Shown piece after piece: positions 47,405 to 58,279 of a stretch of DNA of 64,000 nucleotides (positions are counted from its first letter, which is position 1; each line of letters opens with the position of its first letter). Source of the stretch: Candidatus Obscuribacterales bacterium (lineage in GTDB: Bacteria; Cyanobacteriota; Vampirovibrionia; Obscuribacterales; Obscuribacteraceae). A model generated the notes under the pieces. It saw only the letters and a program-made list of their open reading frames with translations, did no database searches and was not told the DNA's origin. The stretch covers positions 62,001 to 126,000 of the forward strand of contig JAGVKG010000046.1 in assembly GCA_020050685.1 (NCBI GenBank), given 5' to 3'. The position numbers and the translations under genes were made by a program.

Positions 47405-47546
47405 AATCTTTTCGACGGTCGAATTTTAAGGGTTAAAAAATCTGTCAAACTTGGTACTAATGTCTAAGAGACTAATATTGTAATTTTTCCCGGTAAGTCC
47501 TCATTTCAAGCTTTAGAGTTAAGCATTTAAGATTGGAGTCTGCCCG
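47405..47546. promoter_or_regulatory. Divergent promoter region between kinase and vWA/phosphatase arms
   Basis: The 142-base gap holds a perfect palindrome TTCGACGGTCGAA (47411-47423), and a symmetric element at 47456-47476 in which ACTAAT repeats flank GTCT-AAG-AGAC. For the plus-strand gene, GGAG lies before the ATG at 47547. The dyads lie where a shared regulator could control both arms; no regulator gene is nearby. Confidence 0.45.
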
Positions 47547-48389
47547 ATGTCGTATGTCGCCGAAATCAGCCGTGCTAATCCGTCCTGCATTTTCTTGGTT
47601 ATCGATCAATCAGGCTCTATGGAAGACCCGTTTGGCTCCGGTAATGCCGGCAAGAAAAAGGCCGAAGGGCTTTCCGATGCCGTCAATCGGCTGTTGCAAA
47701 ACTTAGTGATTAAGTGCGCCAAGTCCGAAGGAATTCGCGATTATTATCACGTGGGGGTTTTGGGCTATTCCGGCAATGGAGTTTCGCCGGCTTTCGTTGG
47801 CCCGCTTGCCGGACGTGAACTCGTAACAATATCTGACATTGGCAATTCACCGGCGCGTGTCGAAGCCAGAGTTAAAAAAGTGGATGACGGCGCTGGTGGA
47901 ATAATGAACCAGAACATTAAATTCCCGGTTTGGGTTGATCCGGTCTCGACCGGAGGCACTCCCATGTGTGATGCGTTGAGACGAACGAAGGACATTCTTG
48001 CCGAATGGCTTTCCCACCATCCTAATTGTTATCCGCCCATTGTAATGAACATTACCGATGGCGAATCAACCGATGGTGACCCATCTTTTATGGCGGACCA
48101 GATTAAGAGCATGTATTCATCAGACGGCAACATCCTGCTTTTCAATTTGCACATCTCATCGTCGCAACACAAACCAATTGAATATGCCTCCAGCGATTAC
48201 GATTTGCCCGATAGTTACGCCAAGTTGTTATTCCATATGTCCAGCCCGCTGCCAGATCATATGTGGGTGATGGTACAGGAAGAGGGACTTGCCTTGGAGG
48301 ATAGTCCGCGCGGTTTTGTTTTCAATGCCGACTTGGTATCAGTAATTCGCTTTTTGGATATCGGTACTCGCCCGAGTAATTTGCGTTAG
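47547..48389 (+). CDS. TerY/YegL-like vWA domain protein
   Basis: A 280-residue cytoplasmic vWA protein. The metal-ion site is intact: DQSGSM near residue 23, Thr in GGTPM, and Asp in ITDGES. It resembles TerY (COG4245) and E. coli YegL. In known loci, such a protein scaffolds a kinase and a PP2C phosphatase; here the PP2C gene follows 63 bases downstream and the YegI-type kinases are divergent. It is therefore the probable scaffold of this signalling unit (inference). Confidence 0.87.
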   Translation: MSYVAEISRANPSCIFLVIDQSGSMEDPFGSGNAGKKKAEGLSDAVNRLLQNLVIKCAKSEGIRDYYHVGVLGYSGNGVSPAFVGPLAGRELVTISDIGNSPARVEARVKKVDDGAGGIMNQNIKFPVWVDPVSTGGTPMCDALRRTKDILAEWLSHHPNCYPPIVMNITDGESTDGDPSFMADQIKSMYSSDGNILLFNLHISSSQHKPIEYASSDYDLPDSYAKLLFHMSSPLPDHMWVMVQEEGLALEDSPRGFVFNADLVSVIRFLDIGTRPSNLR

Positions 48390-48452
48390 TTTGCCGAACT
48401 GAATTGTAATTTTTGAAATAGGAAATGTGACAGGCGATATGGCAGGCGAGAC

Positions 48453-49208
48453 ATGAATATTGATTGGCAAGTGTTCTGGCTGCAAAAGGCCGGCTCCAGT
48501 AAAGAAGAATACGAAGATGCTTTTTCGCCCAAGGCTTTGATTCGTCAGCCCAAGGAAACATTTCGTTGTTCAGTTGCCGATGGTGCGACCGAAACATCTT
48601 TTTCCGGGCTATGGGCGCAAATGCTGGCCGATAGTTATGTGAAAGAAGGACCAAGCTTAGCGGAAATGCAGCAAGCTTGGCAAAATCAAATTTCGAATAA
48701 GGAACTTGCTTGGTATGCTGAAGAGAAAGCGGAAAGTGGTGCCTTCGCTGCTTATGTCGGGCTTACCTTATATCGCAAGTCCGGGAAGAAGGGTAAGTCG
48801 CGCTCGTGGGAAGCGCGCGCGCTTGGTGACAGTTGTCTTTTTCAAATTCGCAAGGCAGAGATTATTGCTGCCGTGCCGCTCGATAGTTGGCACCAATTCA
48901 ATTCCAGCCCTGCATTGATTTCTTCAAACCCGGCCCGAAACAAAGGCATAGAAGAGAATCTTGTGCAAGCTGATGGCACCTGGCGCGATGGTGACATTTT
49001 CTATTTGATGAGTGATGCGATTTCATGTTGGTTCTTGCGCCGCCAGGAAGAACATGGTGATGCAATTGAATGGCTGGAAAGAATTGACGATCAAACTAAA
49101 CTTGAAAGTTTGGTTTCCGAGCAAAGAGAAATTGCCGACGAAGATGGTCGCAGAATGATGCGCAACGATGATGTCACCTTGATGCGAATTTGCCCTACGT
49201 ACGATTAG
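48453..49208 (+). CDS. PP2C-family serine/threonine phosphatase (PphC-like)
   Basis: A 251-residue cytoplasmic phosphatase. PP2C metal-binding aspartates appear in order: EDAF near residue 22, SVADGATET (39-48), ALGDSCLF (near 122), YLMSDAIS (near 188) and NDDVTLM at the C-terminus. Length and motif order match the divergent PphC group paired with YegI and TerY/YegL. It should dephosphorylate the kinases or their targets. GGCGAG precedes the ATG. Transcribed with the vWA gene. Confidence 0.85.
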   Translation: MNIDWQVFWLQKAGSSKEEYEDAFSPKALIRQPKETFRCSVADGATETSFSGLWAQMLADSYVKEGPSLAEMQQAWQNQISNKELAWYAEEKAESGAFAAYVGLTLYRKSGKKGKSRSWEARALGDSCLFQIRKAEIIAAVPLDSWHQFNSSPALISSNPARNKGIEENLVQADGTWRDGDIFYLMSDAISCWFLRRQEEHGDAIEWLERIDDQTKLESLVSEQREIADEDGRRMMRNDDVTLMRICPTYD

Positions 49209-49331
49209 ATATACCGAGAGATATGTCTGTTTGTTGTAAAGGAAATTGCAACCGTTATCGAGTGGTTAAATAAGTCGACGTGCATTTAGCTGCAAAGTGT
49301 GCTATCATTATCAGACCAAGTGGAGGTGCGG

Positions 49332-50669
49332 ATGTCACTACTACACCACTTTCGGGAAACTTTCCGCTCACTGCGCTGGCGCAATTACCGTCTTTACTAC
49401 CTTGGTCAACTCTTCTCTCTTGCTGGAACATGGATGCAAGGACTAGCTTTGAGTTGGCTTGTCTACAAGCTTACTCATTCTGCAGAAATGTTGGGGCTTG
49501 TCAGTTTCTGCGGCATGGCACCAGTTTTGCTGTTTGGAATTTTTGGTGGCTACCTTGTTGATCGAATCAATCGTCGCAAGCTTTTAATCATCACCCAAAC
49601 TCTTTCTATGCTGCAAGCCAGCTTGCTTGCCTTTCTCACGCTTACCGGACAAATTGAGATCTGGCAAATCTTTGTTCTGGCAACTTTGCTTGGCGCGATT
49701 AATGCAGTAGACATGCCCTGTCGTCAATCTTATGTAGTTGATTTGGTTGGCAAACAAGATGTGGTAAATGCAGTTGGTCTGAGCGCATCTATGTATCATG
49801 GTTCCCGCGTTATGGGTCCGGCGATTGCGGGTTTGCTGGTTGGCTGGATTGGCGAAGGACCATGTTTTGTTATTAATGCCTTGAGCTTTTTGAGTTTGCT
49901 TGCCGCACTTTTGGCAATAAAACCTTCTGAGATGCGCGTCGAGAAGCGTGAGAAACCACACGCTGAACAATTTTTTGATGCATTTCATTTCGCTCGCCAA
50001 AATTCCAGTGTGCGCAACGTGCTCGCACTCAGTGCATTCTCCTGTTTCTTCGGCATGCAATACACTACGCTCTTGCCGCTTGTTGTCGGAGAAGTTTTGC
50101 ATCGGGAGGTAGCCAGCCTTGGAATGCTAACAGCAACTGCTGGTGTGGGAGCGCTGATTGCCGCTCTTTCAATTGCGCGTTGGGGCAGCAAGAAAATTCT
50201 TCTTCCGGGCGTGGGAGTAGCAAATCTCACCGCTGGTTTGGCACTGATCATTTTTTCGCAGACAAATAATCTCGTGCTTTCCGGCATCGTCATCTTGGTA
50301 ATGGGATTTTGTAACACAACGGCCGGTGCCGGCACAAATTCTCTGTTGCAAATAACCGTGCCGGATAATCTGCGTGGGCGAATGATGAGCATATATACGA
50401 CTACCGCTGTGGGCTTCATGTCACTTGGCAGTCTCTTCGCTGGCTTTATGGCTCATCAATGGGGAGCGCCGCTTACATTGCTCTTGGCTGGTCTGATCTG
50501 TGCCATTGCCGCTTCCGTCTATTTGATTTTGACCATAAAAGATAATCAAAGTCTTGCGGTTCAAGCAAAGAGTGTTCTCGATTGTTATCATGGAAATAAA
50601 ATTTCAGACGAAGTTCAAGCAGAGAGAGTTCAATCGGAGAGAGTTCAAAATGAATACTCAGTTAGATGA
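49332..50669 (+). CDS. MFS transporter (MFS_3 / EntS-like)
   Basis: A 445-residue inner-membrane transporter with about twelve helices. The N-terminus LRWRNYRLYYLGQLFSLAG and loop GGYLVDRINRRKLLI match the MFS_3 group, which includes exporters such as EntS and proton-drug antiporters. ATG 49332 is chosen because TGGAGGTG precedes it; an upstream frame to 49299 lacks such a site. The C-terminal tail is a hydrophilic five-residue repeat (QAERVQ, QSERVQ) encoded by a 15-base duplication that also supplies the ribosome site of the next gene. The stop overlaps htrA by 20 bases. Confidence 0.82.
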   Translation: MSLLHHFRETFRSLRWRNYRLYYLGQLFSLAGTWMQGLALSWLVYKLTHSAEMLGLVSFCGMAPVLLFGIFGGYLVDRINRRKLLIITQTLSMLQASLLAFLTLTGQIEIWQIFVLATLLGAINAVDMPCRQSYVVDLVGKQDVVNAVGLSASMYHGSRVMGPAIAGLLVGWIGEGPCFVINALSFLSLLAALLAIKPSEMRVEKREKPHAEQFFDAFHFARQNSSVRNVLALSAFSCFFGMQYTTLLPLVVGEVLHREVASLGMLTATAGVGALIAALSIARWGSKKILLPGVGVANLTAGLALIIFSQTNNLVLSGIVILVMGFCNTTAGAGTNSLLQITVPDNLRGRMMSIYTTTAVGFMSLGSLFAGFMAHQWGAPLTLLLAGLICAIAASVYLILTIKDNQSLAVQAKSVLDCYHGNKISDEVQAERVQSERVQNEYSVR

Positions 50670-51945
50670 GTCATCTCACCAAACTGCCGCAGACGGCAAG
50701 GGAAAACAATACAGTTTCCTGCCATGGCTGGTTGGCATTGTAATTGGTTTGGTCTCCGGCCTTTGGGCGGCGAACTACTATTTTGGTGTCGGTCCTCGCG
50801 TCGCGCCGCCTCAAACGCAATCGGGAGCACCTGGATTGCCGATTACCTCCAGTCCTTATTTGATCTCGCCGGAAAAAGGAAAGCTTGGCACCGCAGTTGG
50901 GGCAAATACAATTGCCGACATTGCTGAAGCTGTCGCACCGGCCGTTGTAAATATCAACACGCGTACAAGTGTTATCGTAGGTGATATGCCTTTTCATTTT
51001 GGCTTGCCCTTCGGTGACTTTCAGTTTTATATGGGACCAGGCAAACATGGTCAAGTGCCGGAAGGGCTCGATCAAATACCTTTCGGCGAAATGCCTAGAC
51101 AGCGGAAGTTTGAGCAAAATGGCGCAGGCTCTGGTGTGATTATTCGCTCCGATGGCTATATTCTTACCAACAATCATGTGGTGAAAAACGCCAACGATAT
51201 TAAGGTAACGCTTAACGATAAGCGAATTTTTCAGGGCAAGGTTGTTGGGCGTGATAATTTTACCGATCTGGCATTGGTAAAAATCGATGCGAACAATTTA
51301 CCGGTGGCTCGTTTGGGATCAAGCAAATCTATTCGTCCCGGTGATTGGGCAATTGCTATTGGTAGTCCTATGGGACTTGATCACACGGTTACCTTTGGCA
51401 TCGTTTCTGCGCTTGGCAGATCGCTGAGCGATTTGAATAGTAATGTTGAGCTGATTCAAACTGATGCAGCTATTAATCCCGGTAACTCCGGTGGACCGCT
51501 TTTGAATATTGCCGGCGAAGTAATTGGTATTACTTTAGCAATTAGATCCGATGCTCAAAATATTGGTTTTGCCATTCCGATTGATGTCGCCAGAACTGTT
51601 GCCGATAGTCTCCTGGCACACGGATCGATTCAACGTCCCTATTTGGGCATTATGATGCAGCAGCTGGATGAGAAGCTGGCTAAGTCTTTGGGTTTACCAG
51701 CCAATTCGCAAGGCGTGGTAGTGGCTCAAATTATGCCAAACAGCCCAGCTGCAAAAACCGAACTGGTTCAAGGCGATGTTATACAAAAGGTAGATGGGAT
51801 TGCTGTTTCGACATCAACTGAAGTACAACAACTTGTACGCGGACATAAAGTCGGCGACAAGCTAAACTTCCTAGTTTTGCGCGGACGCGGAATCACTGCC
51901 GTAACTGTCACTATCGGTGAATACCCAGACGGCGAATCTAATTGA
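50650..51945 (+). CDS. HtrA/DegP-family serine protease with PDZ domain
   Basis: A 431-residue envelope protease anchored by an N-terminal helix (residues 23-41, with no cleavage site). The trypsin-like domain has the catalytic triad His176 (TNNHVV), Asp206 (TDLALV) and Ser280 (NPGNSGG). One PDZ domain follows, with GVVVAQIMPNSPAAK. A Gly/Pro/Phe-rich insert sits ahead of the catalytic domain. It handles misfolded envelope proteins. ATG 50650 is preferred because GGAGAGAG lies six bases upstream; longer frames run back into the MFS gene. It overlaps that gene and is likely co-transcribed. Confidence 0.9.
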   Translation: MNTQLDESSHQTAADGKGKQYSFLPWLVGIVIGLVSGLWAANYYFGVGPRVAPPQTQSGAPGLPITSSPYLISPEKGKLGTAVGANTIADIAEAVAPAVVNINTRTSVIVGDMPFHFGLPFGDFQFYMGPGKHGQVPEGLDQIPFGEMPRQRKFEQNGAGSGVIIRSDGYILTNNHVVKNANDIKVTLNDKRIFQGKVVGRDNFTDLALVKIDANNLPVARLGSSKSIRPGDWAIAIGSPMGLDHTVTFGIVSALGRSLSDLNSNVELIQTDAAINPGNSGGPLLNIAGEVIGITLAIRSDAQNIGFAIPIDVARTVADSLLAHGSIQRPYLGIMMQQLDEKLAKSLGLPANSQGVVVAQIMPNSPAAKTELVQGDVIQKVDGIAVSTSTEVQQLVRGHKVGDKLNFLVLRGRGITAVTVTIGEYPDGESN

Positions 51946-51990
51946 GCAAATACTTTTGCACTACTGGCTCATGGGGCATCAGTTTCGGTC

Positions 51991-52052
51991 TATACCCTAT
52001 ACACCATAATTTATGGCGTATAGGGTATAAATTATGGCGTATACGACATAAT
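51991..52052. repeat. Cluster of two near-perfect palindromes sharing one half-site
   Basis: Left arm 51991-52009 and right arm 52011-52029 form a 39-base palindrome with one mismatched pair. It is followed by a 22-base palindrome at 52031-52052 centred on GTATAC, also with one mismatched pair. The half-site TTATGG(C/T)GTATA occurs three times, once inverted. It lies between convergent htrA and kinase genes, is AT-rich, and has no T-run. Confidence 0.6.
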
Positions 52053-52139
52053 GCGAAAAGGACATGCCCGAGAACCGACTGCGAAAACTCAGCGTAACGC
52101 AGCACTGCGAAGCCGACGCTTGCGGAGGAGACAGAGCGC

Positions 52140-53666
52140 TTATTCAGGATAGGAACGGCTCTTGCGCAACGTATCCCAAATATCTGCCTTTGGTACTTCC
52201 AGCTTTTCTTGAGTTGGGGATGCTTGTTCTTTTGGCTTTTCTTCAACGCTTGGTGCTGCTTGTGCGGCTTTAGAGATTCGATGCTTCGGCTTTGGCAATG
52301 GGCTAGGAGAAACTGCTGCGGTGGGCGATTTTGTCAGGCTCAGCTTATTACTATCTTGTTTGATTGGCTCAACCGGTGGTGCCGGTGTGATGGCAGTTGG
52401 TACTTTCTGTTGTACTGGTTTGATTTCGCCTTGTGGTGGAGTTTCGCCTGATTGTGCCGGCAGCTCTTTTGGTACTGACCTTGTGCCACTGGGCTCGTGT
52501 TGGGTGGTGTAAAACCAAGCATAGCCCAATCCAACTACGATAATCACCGCAATTACTGCTGCAAATAATTTGGCCGGAATCTGTTCCGGCATTGCAGCCT
52601 CAGATGGTTTGGTGGCGCCGGCTGTCGCCGCGCTTGAAGTCGGTTGCTTTGGCACCATGGCGCGCAGTTGCTGACTCTTGGACGGAGTAGGAATGGAAAA
52701 TTGCAGTTCTTGTTTTAGTTCGGTCATCGACTGTTGGCGATTCTTCGGATCCTTTTCCAACGCCTTGAATACGACTTTCTCAATGCGTTCCGGAATGTAT
52801 AAATCCGGACGAATAACAGAAAATGGTTTAGCTGATTCCGTCAAGTGTTTGTTCATGGTATCAACCATGGTATTACCAAGCAAAGGCAATTCGCCGGTAA
52901 TTGATTCGTAAATCATCACACCCATGGAGTAGATATCAGATCGTGCATCGAGCTTGTGTCCCATGCATTGCTCCGGGCTCATATAAATAGGACTGCCGCA
53001 GACTTCACCCGTTTGTGTCAGTCTTTGTGATTCTTCACCGGAAAATGGAATCAGTTTGGCAACGCCGAAGTCTACAATTTTGACAAAGTCTTTTTCGTCT
53101 TCCGTCTCAATCAACATGATATTGCTGGGCTTAAGATCTCGGTGTACGATGCCCTGTTCATGCGCATGTGCCAAGGCATCACAGGCTTGTGCAAATATTT
53201 TTACGGAACGATCGACGCCCACTTTCCCATCTTTTTTTATGATTGCATCCAGACCCATGCCTTCGATGTAGTCCATTACAATATACGGCTGCCCATTGGG
53301 CGACATGCCAAAGTCGTGAATCGTAATTACATGAGGATGGCTAAGCCTTGACGCTGCTTTTGCTTCTTGCCGGAATCTGCGAATAGCATTACCGTCGCGC
53401 ACGTGTTGTGATTGCAGCATCTTAATTGCGACAAAACGATCCATTGTGTCGTGCTTGGCTTTGTAGACGACACCCATGCCACCATGCCCAATGACGGACA
53501 GTATCTTATAATGCTCGGCAAGCAAGGTGCCAACCAACGGGTCGTGCACCTCTGCTATCAAATTTGCACCATCAAAGGGACATTTTGCCAGCGTGTCATC
53601 AAACTCACGATGGCAGAGGACGCATCGCAGCTTATTGCCCATAATTTTGATGTCATCAGCCGCCAC
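52140..53666 (-). CDS. Hanks-type serine/threonine protein kinase
   Basis: A 508-residue membrane protein. An N-terminal zinc-ribbon-like stretch has CVLC and CPFDG (Cys15, 18, 29). The kinase domain has all main motifs: GHGGMGVVY, VAIKML with the strand-3 Lys, HRDLKPSN, DFGVAKL and SPEQCMG. A membrane helix (near residue 370) separates it from a Pro/Thr/Lys-rich C-terminal tail (positions about 395-500). It is distinct from the YegI-type kinases. The start is GTG 53666, or ATG 53642 (MGNKLRC). It is followed on the same strand by no obvious partner and converges on htrA. Confidence 0.9.
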   Translation of the reverse strand: MAADDIKIMGNKLRCVLCHREFDDTLAKCPFDGANLIAEVHDPLVGTLLAEHYKILSVIGHGGMGVVYKAKHDTMDRFVAIKMLQSQHVRDGNAIRRFRQEAKAASRLSHPHVITIHDFGMSPNGQPYIVMDYIEGMGLDAIIKKDGKVGVDRSVKIFAQACDALAHAHEQGIVHRDLKPSNIMLIETEDEKDFVKIVDFGVAKLIPFSGEESQRLTQTGEVCGSPIYMSPEQCMGHKLDARSDIYSMGVMIYESITGELPLLGNTMVDTMNKHLTESAKPFSVIRPDLYIPERIEKVVFKALEKDPKNRQQSMTELKQELQFSIPTPSKSQQLRAMVPKQPTSSAATAGATKPSEAAMPEQIPAKLFAAVIAVIIVVGLGYAWFYTTQHEPSGTRSVPKELPAQSGETPPQGEIKPVQQKVPTAITPAPPVEPIKQDSNKLSLTKSPTAAVSPSPLPKPKHRISKAAQAAPSVEEKPKEQASPTQEKLEVPKADIWDTLRKSRSYPE

Positions 53667-53742
53667 GGCGTTCAGTCCTAAAACCCAGCTTGGTTACTTA
53701 TCGACTATGTACATAATGTAATGTACCCGACTTTGATTTACA

Positions 53743-55020
53743 TTAACCGCGCAAACTGCCCGCTGGCGCGCCGTCCTTCATTTCAACAAAGTTGGCGATT
53801 TGCCCTTGATTAACTTGGAAAACTTTGGCGCCGGCAAGCCATTCTGGCTCGAATTTTGATAGATGGGTGGTTGTAATGATTGTCTGCAGGTCTTGCTTTA
53901 CAGCCGACATCAAAAGCCCCTGGCGGACCAAATCCAATTCTGCCAAAACATCGTCAAGAAGCAGGACTGGTGGCTCATCCAGCGCCTGGCTCAGCAAAGT
54001 CAGCTCGGCTAGCTTGAAGGAAAGCACCAAACTGCGTTGTTGCCCCTGACTGGCAAAGGCTGAGGCTTGAGCGTTGTTGAGGGAAAATGTGATGTCATCA
54101 CGGTGGGGACCAAGCAATGTTTGTTTGCGCCCAATTTCAGCTGAGCGTTTTTGCTTGAGAAGCGTGAGCAAAATAGAGGCAACCTCGGCCGGTTCTGCTT
54201 TTGCTAAAGTCGAAACGCTTACCGATTTAGGTTGGTCTTCCTGCGCTGATTCTGCGGAGTCTTCCGCATCGTCCGGATCGCTTGCGCCGGCTTGCTTTGC
54301 CGCTTGAAAGACATAGTCTGCTTGCAAGGCTTCTTTCTGTCCGGACAAATGACGTTGGAAGCCCTCGGCAATCGGCAAAATATCTTGCAAAAGTTTGAGC
54401 CGCTCTTTGATGATTTTTGCACCGAAGCGGGCCAGCTGCTTGTCCCAAGCCAATAGCTCATCTTGATCGGTAACAGTAATTTTGCCTTTCTCAAATAAGG
54501 TTTTGAGCAGCTTGTTGCGCTGCGTCACTACCTTTTGATAAGCACTTAAATCCTCATGATAAATCGGTCGGATGCGGCAAATGATATCGTCGATCCAATT
54601 GCGTCGATAGCTTGGTCCGCCGCGCAACAAATTCAAATCTTCCGTTGTGAAACTGACGCAGACCAAACGTCCTAGCAATCCGCGCACCGAATTTTGTGCC
54701 ACACCGTTGACGTGAATTTTTCTTTCCAGTCTTGCGCCCTTGCCGGCGGTAGGCTTGGCTAAACTCACACCAACAGTTTCGGCAAAGCCGCCCTTTTCAT
54801 AAGCGACTTCGATAATCATTTTTGCTTGCTGCCAAGCAATCAAATCTTGATCGTTTCCGGTGCGGCTGGATTTACCGAGAGAAGCAACTTCAATTGCTTC
54901 CAACAAATTGCTTTTGCCCTGCGCATTCTCGCCAATTAAGATTGTTTTACCTGGTTGAAGTTCCAGGACTTGCTCTTGGTAGTTGCGGAAATTCTTGAGA
55001 TGAATGGAATGGATATGCAT
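53743..55020 (-). CDS. recF: DNA replication/repair protein RecF with an acidic insertion
   Basis: A 425-residue SMC-like ATPase that loads RecA at single-strand gaps. The N-terminus HLKNFRNYQ with Walker A GENAQGKSN is typical; signature and Walker B segments are SQGQQRSLVLSFKLAEL and VLLLDDVLAELD. RecF is usually 360-375 residues; the excess is an acidic, Ser/Ala-rich insertion near residues 240-275 (DPDDAEDSAESAQED). ribF starts upstream on the same strand with no gap, suggesting an operon. The usual dnaA-dnaN-recF order is not kept here. Confidence 0.92.
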   Translation of the reverse strand: MHIHSIHLKNFRNYQEQVLELQPGKTILIGENAQGKSNLLEAIEVASLGKSSRTGNDQDLIAWQQAKMIIEVAYEKGGFAETVGVSLAKPTAGKGARLERKIHVNGVAQNSVRGLLGRLVCVSFTTEDLNLLRGGPSYRRNWIDDIICRIRPIYHEDLSAYQKVVTQRNKLLKTLFEKGKITVTDQDELLAWDKQLARFGAKIIKERLKLLQDILPIAEGFQRHLSGQKEALQADYVFQAAKQAGASDPDDAEDSAESAQEDQPKSVSVSTLAKAEPAEVASILLTLLKQKRSAEIGRKQTLLGPHRDDITFSLNNAQASAFASQGQQRSLVLSFKLAELTLLSQALDEPPVLLLDDVLAELDLVRQGLLMSAVKQDLQTIITTTHLSKFEPEWLAGAKVFQVNQGQIANFVEMKDGAPAGSLRG

Positions 55021-55021
55021 T

Positions 55022-55948
55022 TTATTTGGCGGCTAATATCTGGCGTCCGAGAAGGCAGTCTTTAGAGATTTGCTCTTTCAATTCCTCAAGTGAAGCAAAT
55101 TTCTTTTCTGCGCGCAAATGCTGCCAAAATTCCAAGCTGACTTTTTGATTGTAGATATCCTCATTGAAATCAAGAATGTGAGCCTCAAGCGACAAAGTCG
55201 GCTCCGGAGAAACAGTGGGACGAATGCCGAGATTGATCACGCAAGGAAGCGCGCGCCCATCTTCTAATTTGATTACGCCGGCATAAACACCATTGGCTGG
55301 CAGAATTTGGCGGTCGGAAGTTTGCAAATTAGCGGTGGGAAAACCGAGCTGCTTGCCTTTTCTCATGCCACTAATTACAGTGCCAAAAACAGCATAAGGG
55401 CGAGCTAATAGTTTGGCTGCCAGCTGCACATCGCCCACGCCCAGCGCTTCACGAATGCGGGAGCTGGAAACTTCCATGCCGTCAACCTGTACAAGCGGCG
55501 CGACATTGAGAGCGAAACCTAATTCCGTACCAAGTGTAGCCAGATAAAGCGCATCACCTTCGCGATTGCGACCAAAGTGATGATTCTGCCCGACTGAAAT
55601 GGATTTGGCACCAAGACCGCCGACCAAAATGGTTTCAACATACTCGCGTGGGCTCATGCGGCATATATCTTCGTTGAAAGTCAAAACCAACGCCACTTCA
55701 ATTCCCAATGCGGCATACAATTCCAAGCGTTGTTCAATTACAGTTAACAACTTGGGTGGTGATTGAGTCGTCAGGTTGCGCGGATGATCGGCAAATGTCA
55801 CCAAGGTCGGCGTCACGCCCATCTTGCGAGCGTCTTCAACCGCCAGATCAATGACAACCCGGTGTCCCGGATGCACGCCGTCAAAAAAACCCAGCGCCAC
55901 AGCCGACTGCTTTACAAGATTTGGCTTAACTTCGTAAAAGGTTTGCAC
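55022..55948 (-). CDS. ribF: Bifunctional riboflavin kinase/FAD synthetase
   Basis: A protein of about 308 residues making FMN and FAD. The N-terminal adenylyltransferase domain has GFFDGVHPGHR; the C-terminal kinase domain has GKQLGFPTANL and the ending segments for FMN binding. I place the start at GTG 55948 because AGGA lies seven bases upstream and the resulting length fits the family; a longer frame from 56023 adds 25 basic residues. Its stop lies just before recF. It is divergent from gyrB. Confidence 0.92.
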   Translation of the reverse strand: MQTFYEVKPNLVKQSAVALGFFDGVHPGHRVVIDLAVEDARKMGVTPTLVTFADHPRNLTTQSPPKLLTVIEQRLELYAALGIEVALVLTFNEDICRMSPREYVETILVGGLGAKSISVGQNHHFGRNREGDALYLATLGTELGFALNVAPLVQVDGMEVSSSRIREALGVGDVQLAAKLLARPYAVFGTVISGMRKGKQLGFPTANLQTSDRQILPANGVYAGVIKLEDGRALPCVINLGIRPTVSPEPTLSLEAHILDFNEDIYNQKVSLEFWQHLRAEKKFASLEELKEQISKDCLLGRQILAAK

Positions 55949-58269
<2,321 letters not shown>

Positions 58270-58279
58270 GGCATAAGCC

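Noticed and set aside
51946-52139. Palindrome at 51991-52052 as an intrinsic terminator
   Set aside because: The stems are AT-rich and no T-run follows on either strand, so I leave its role open.
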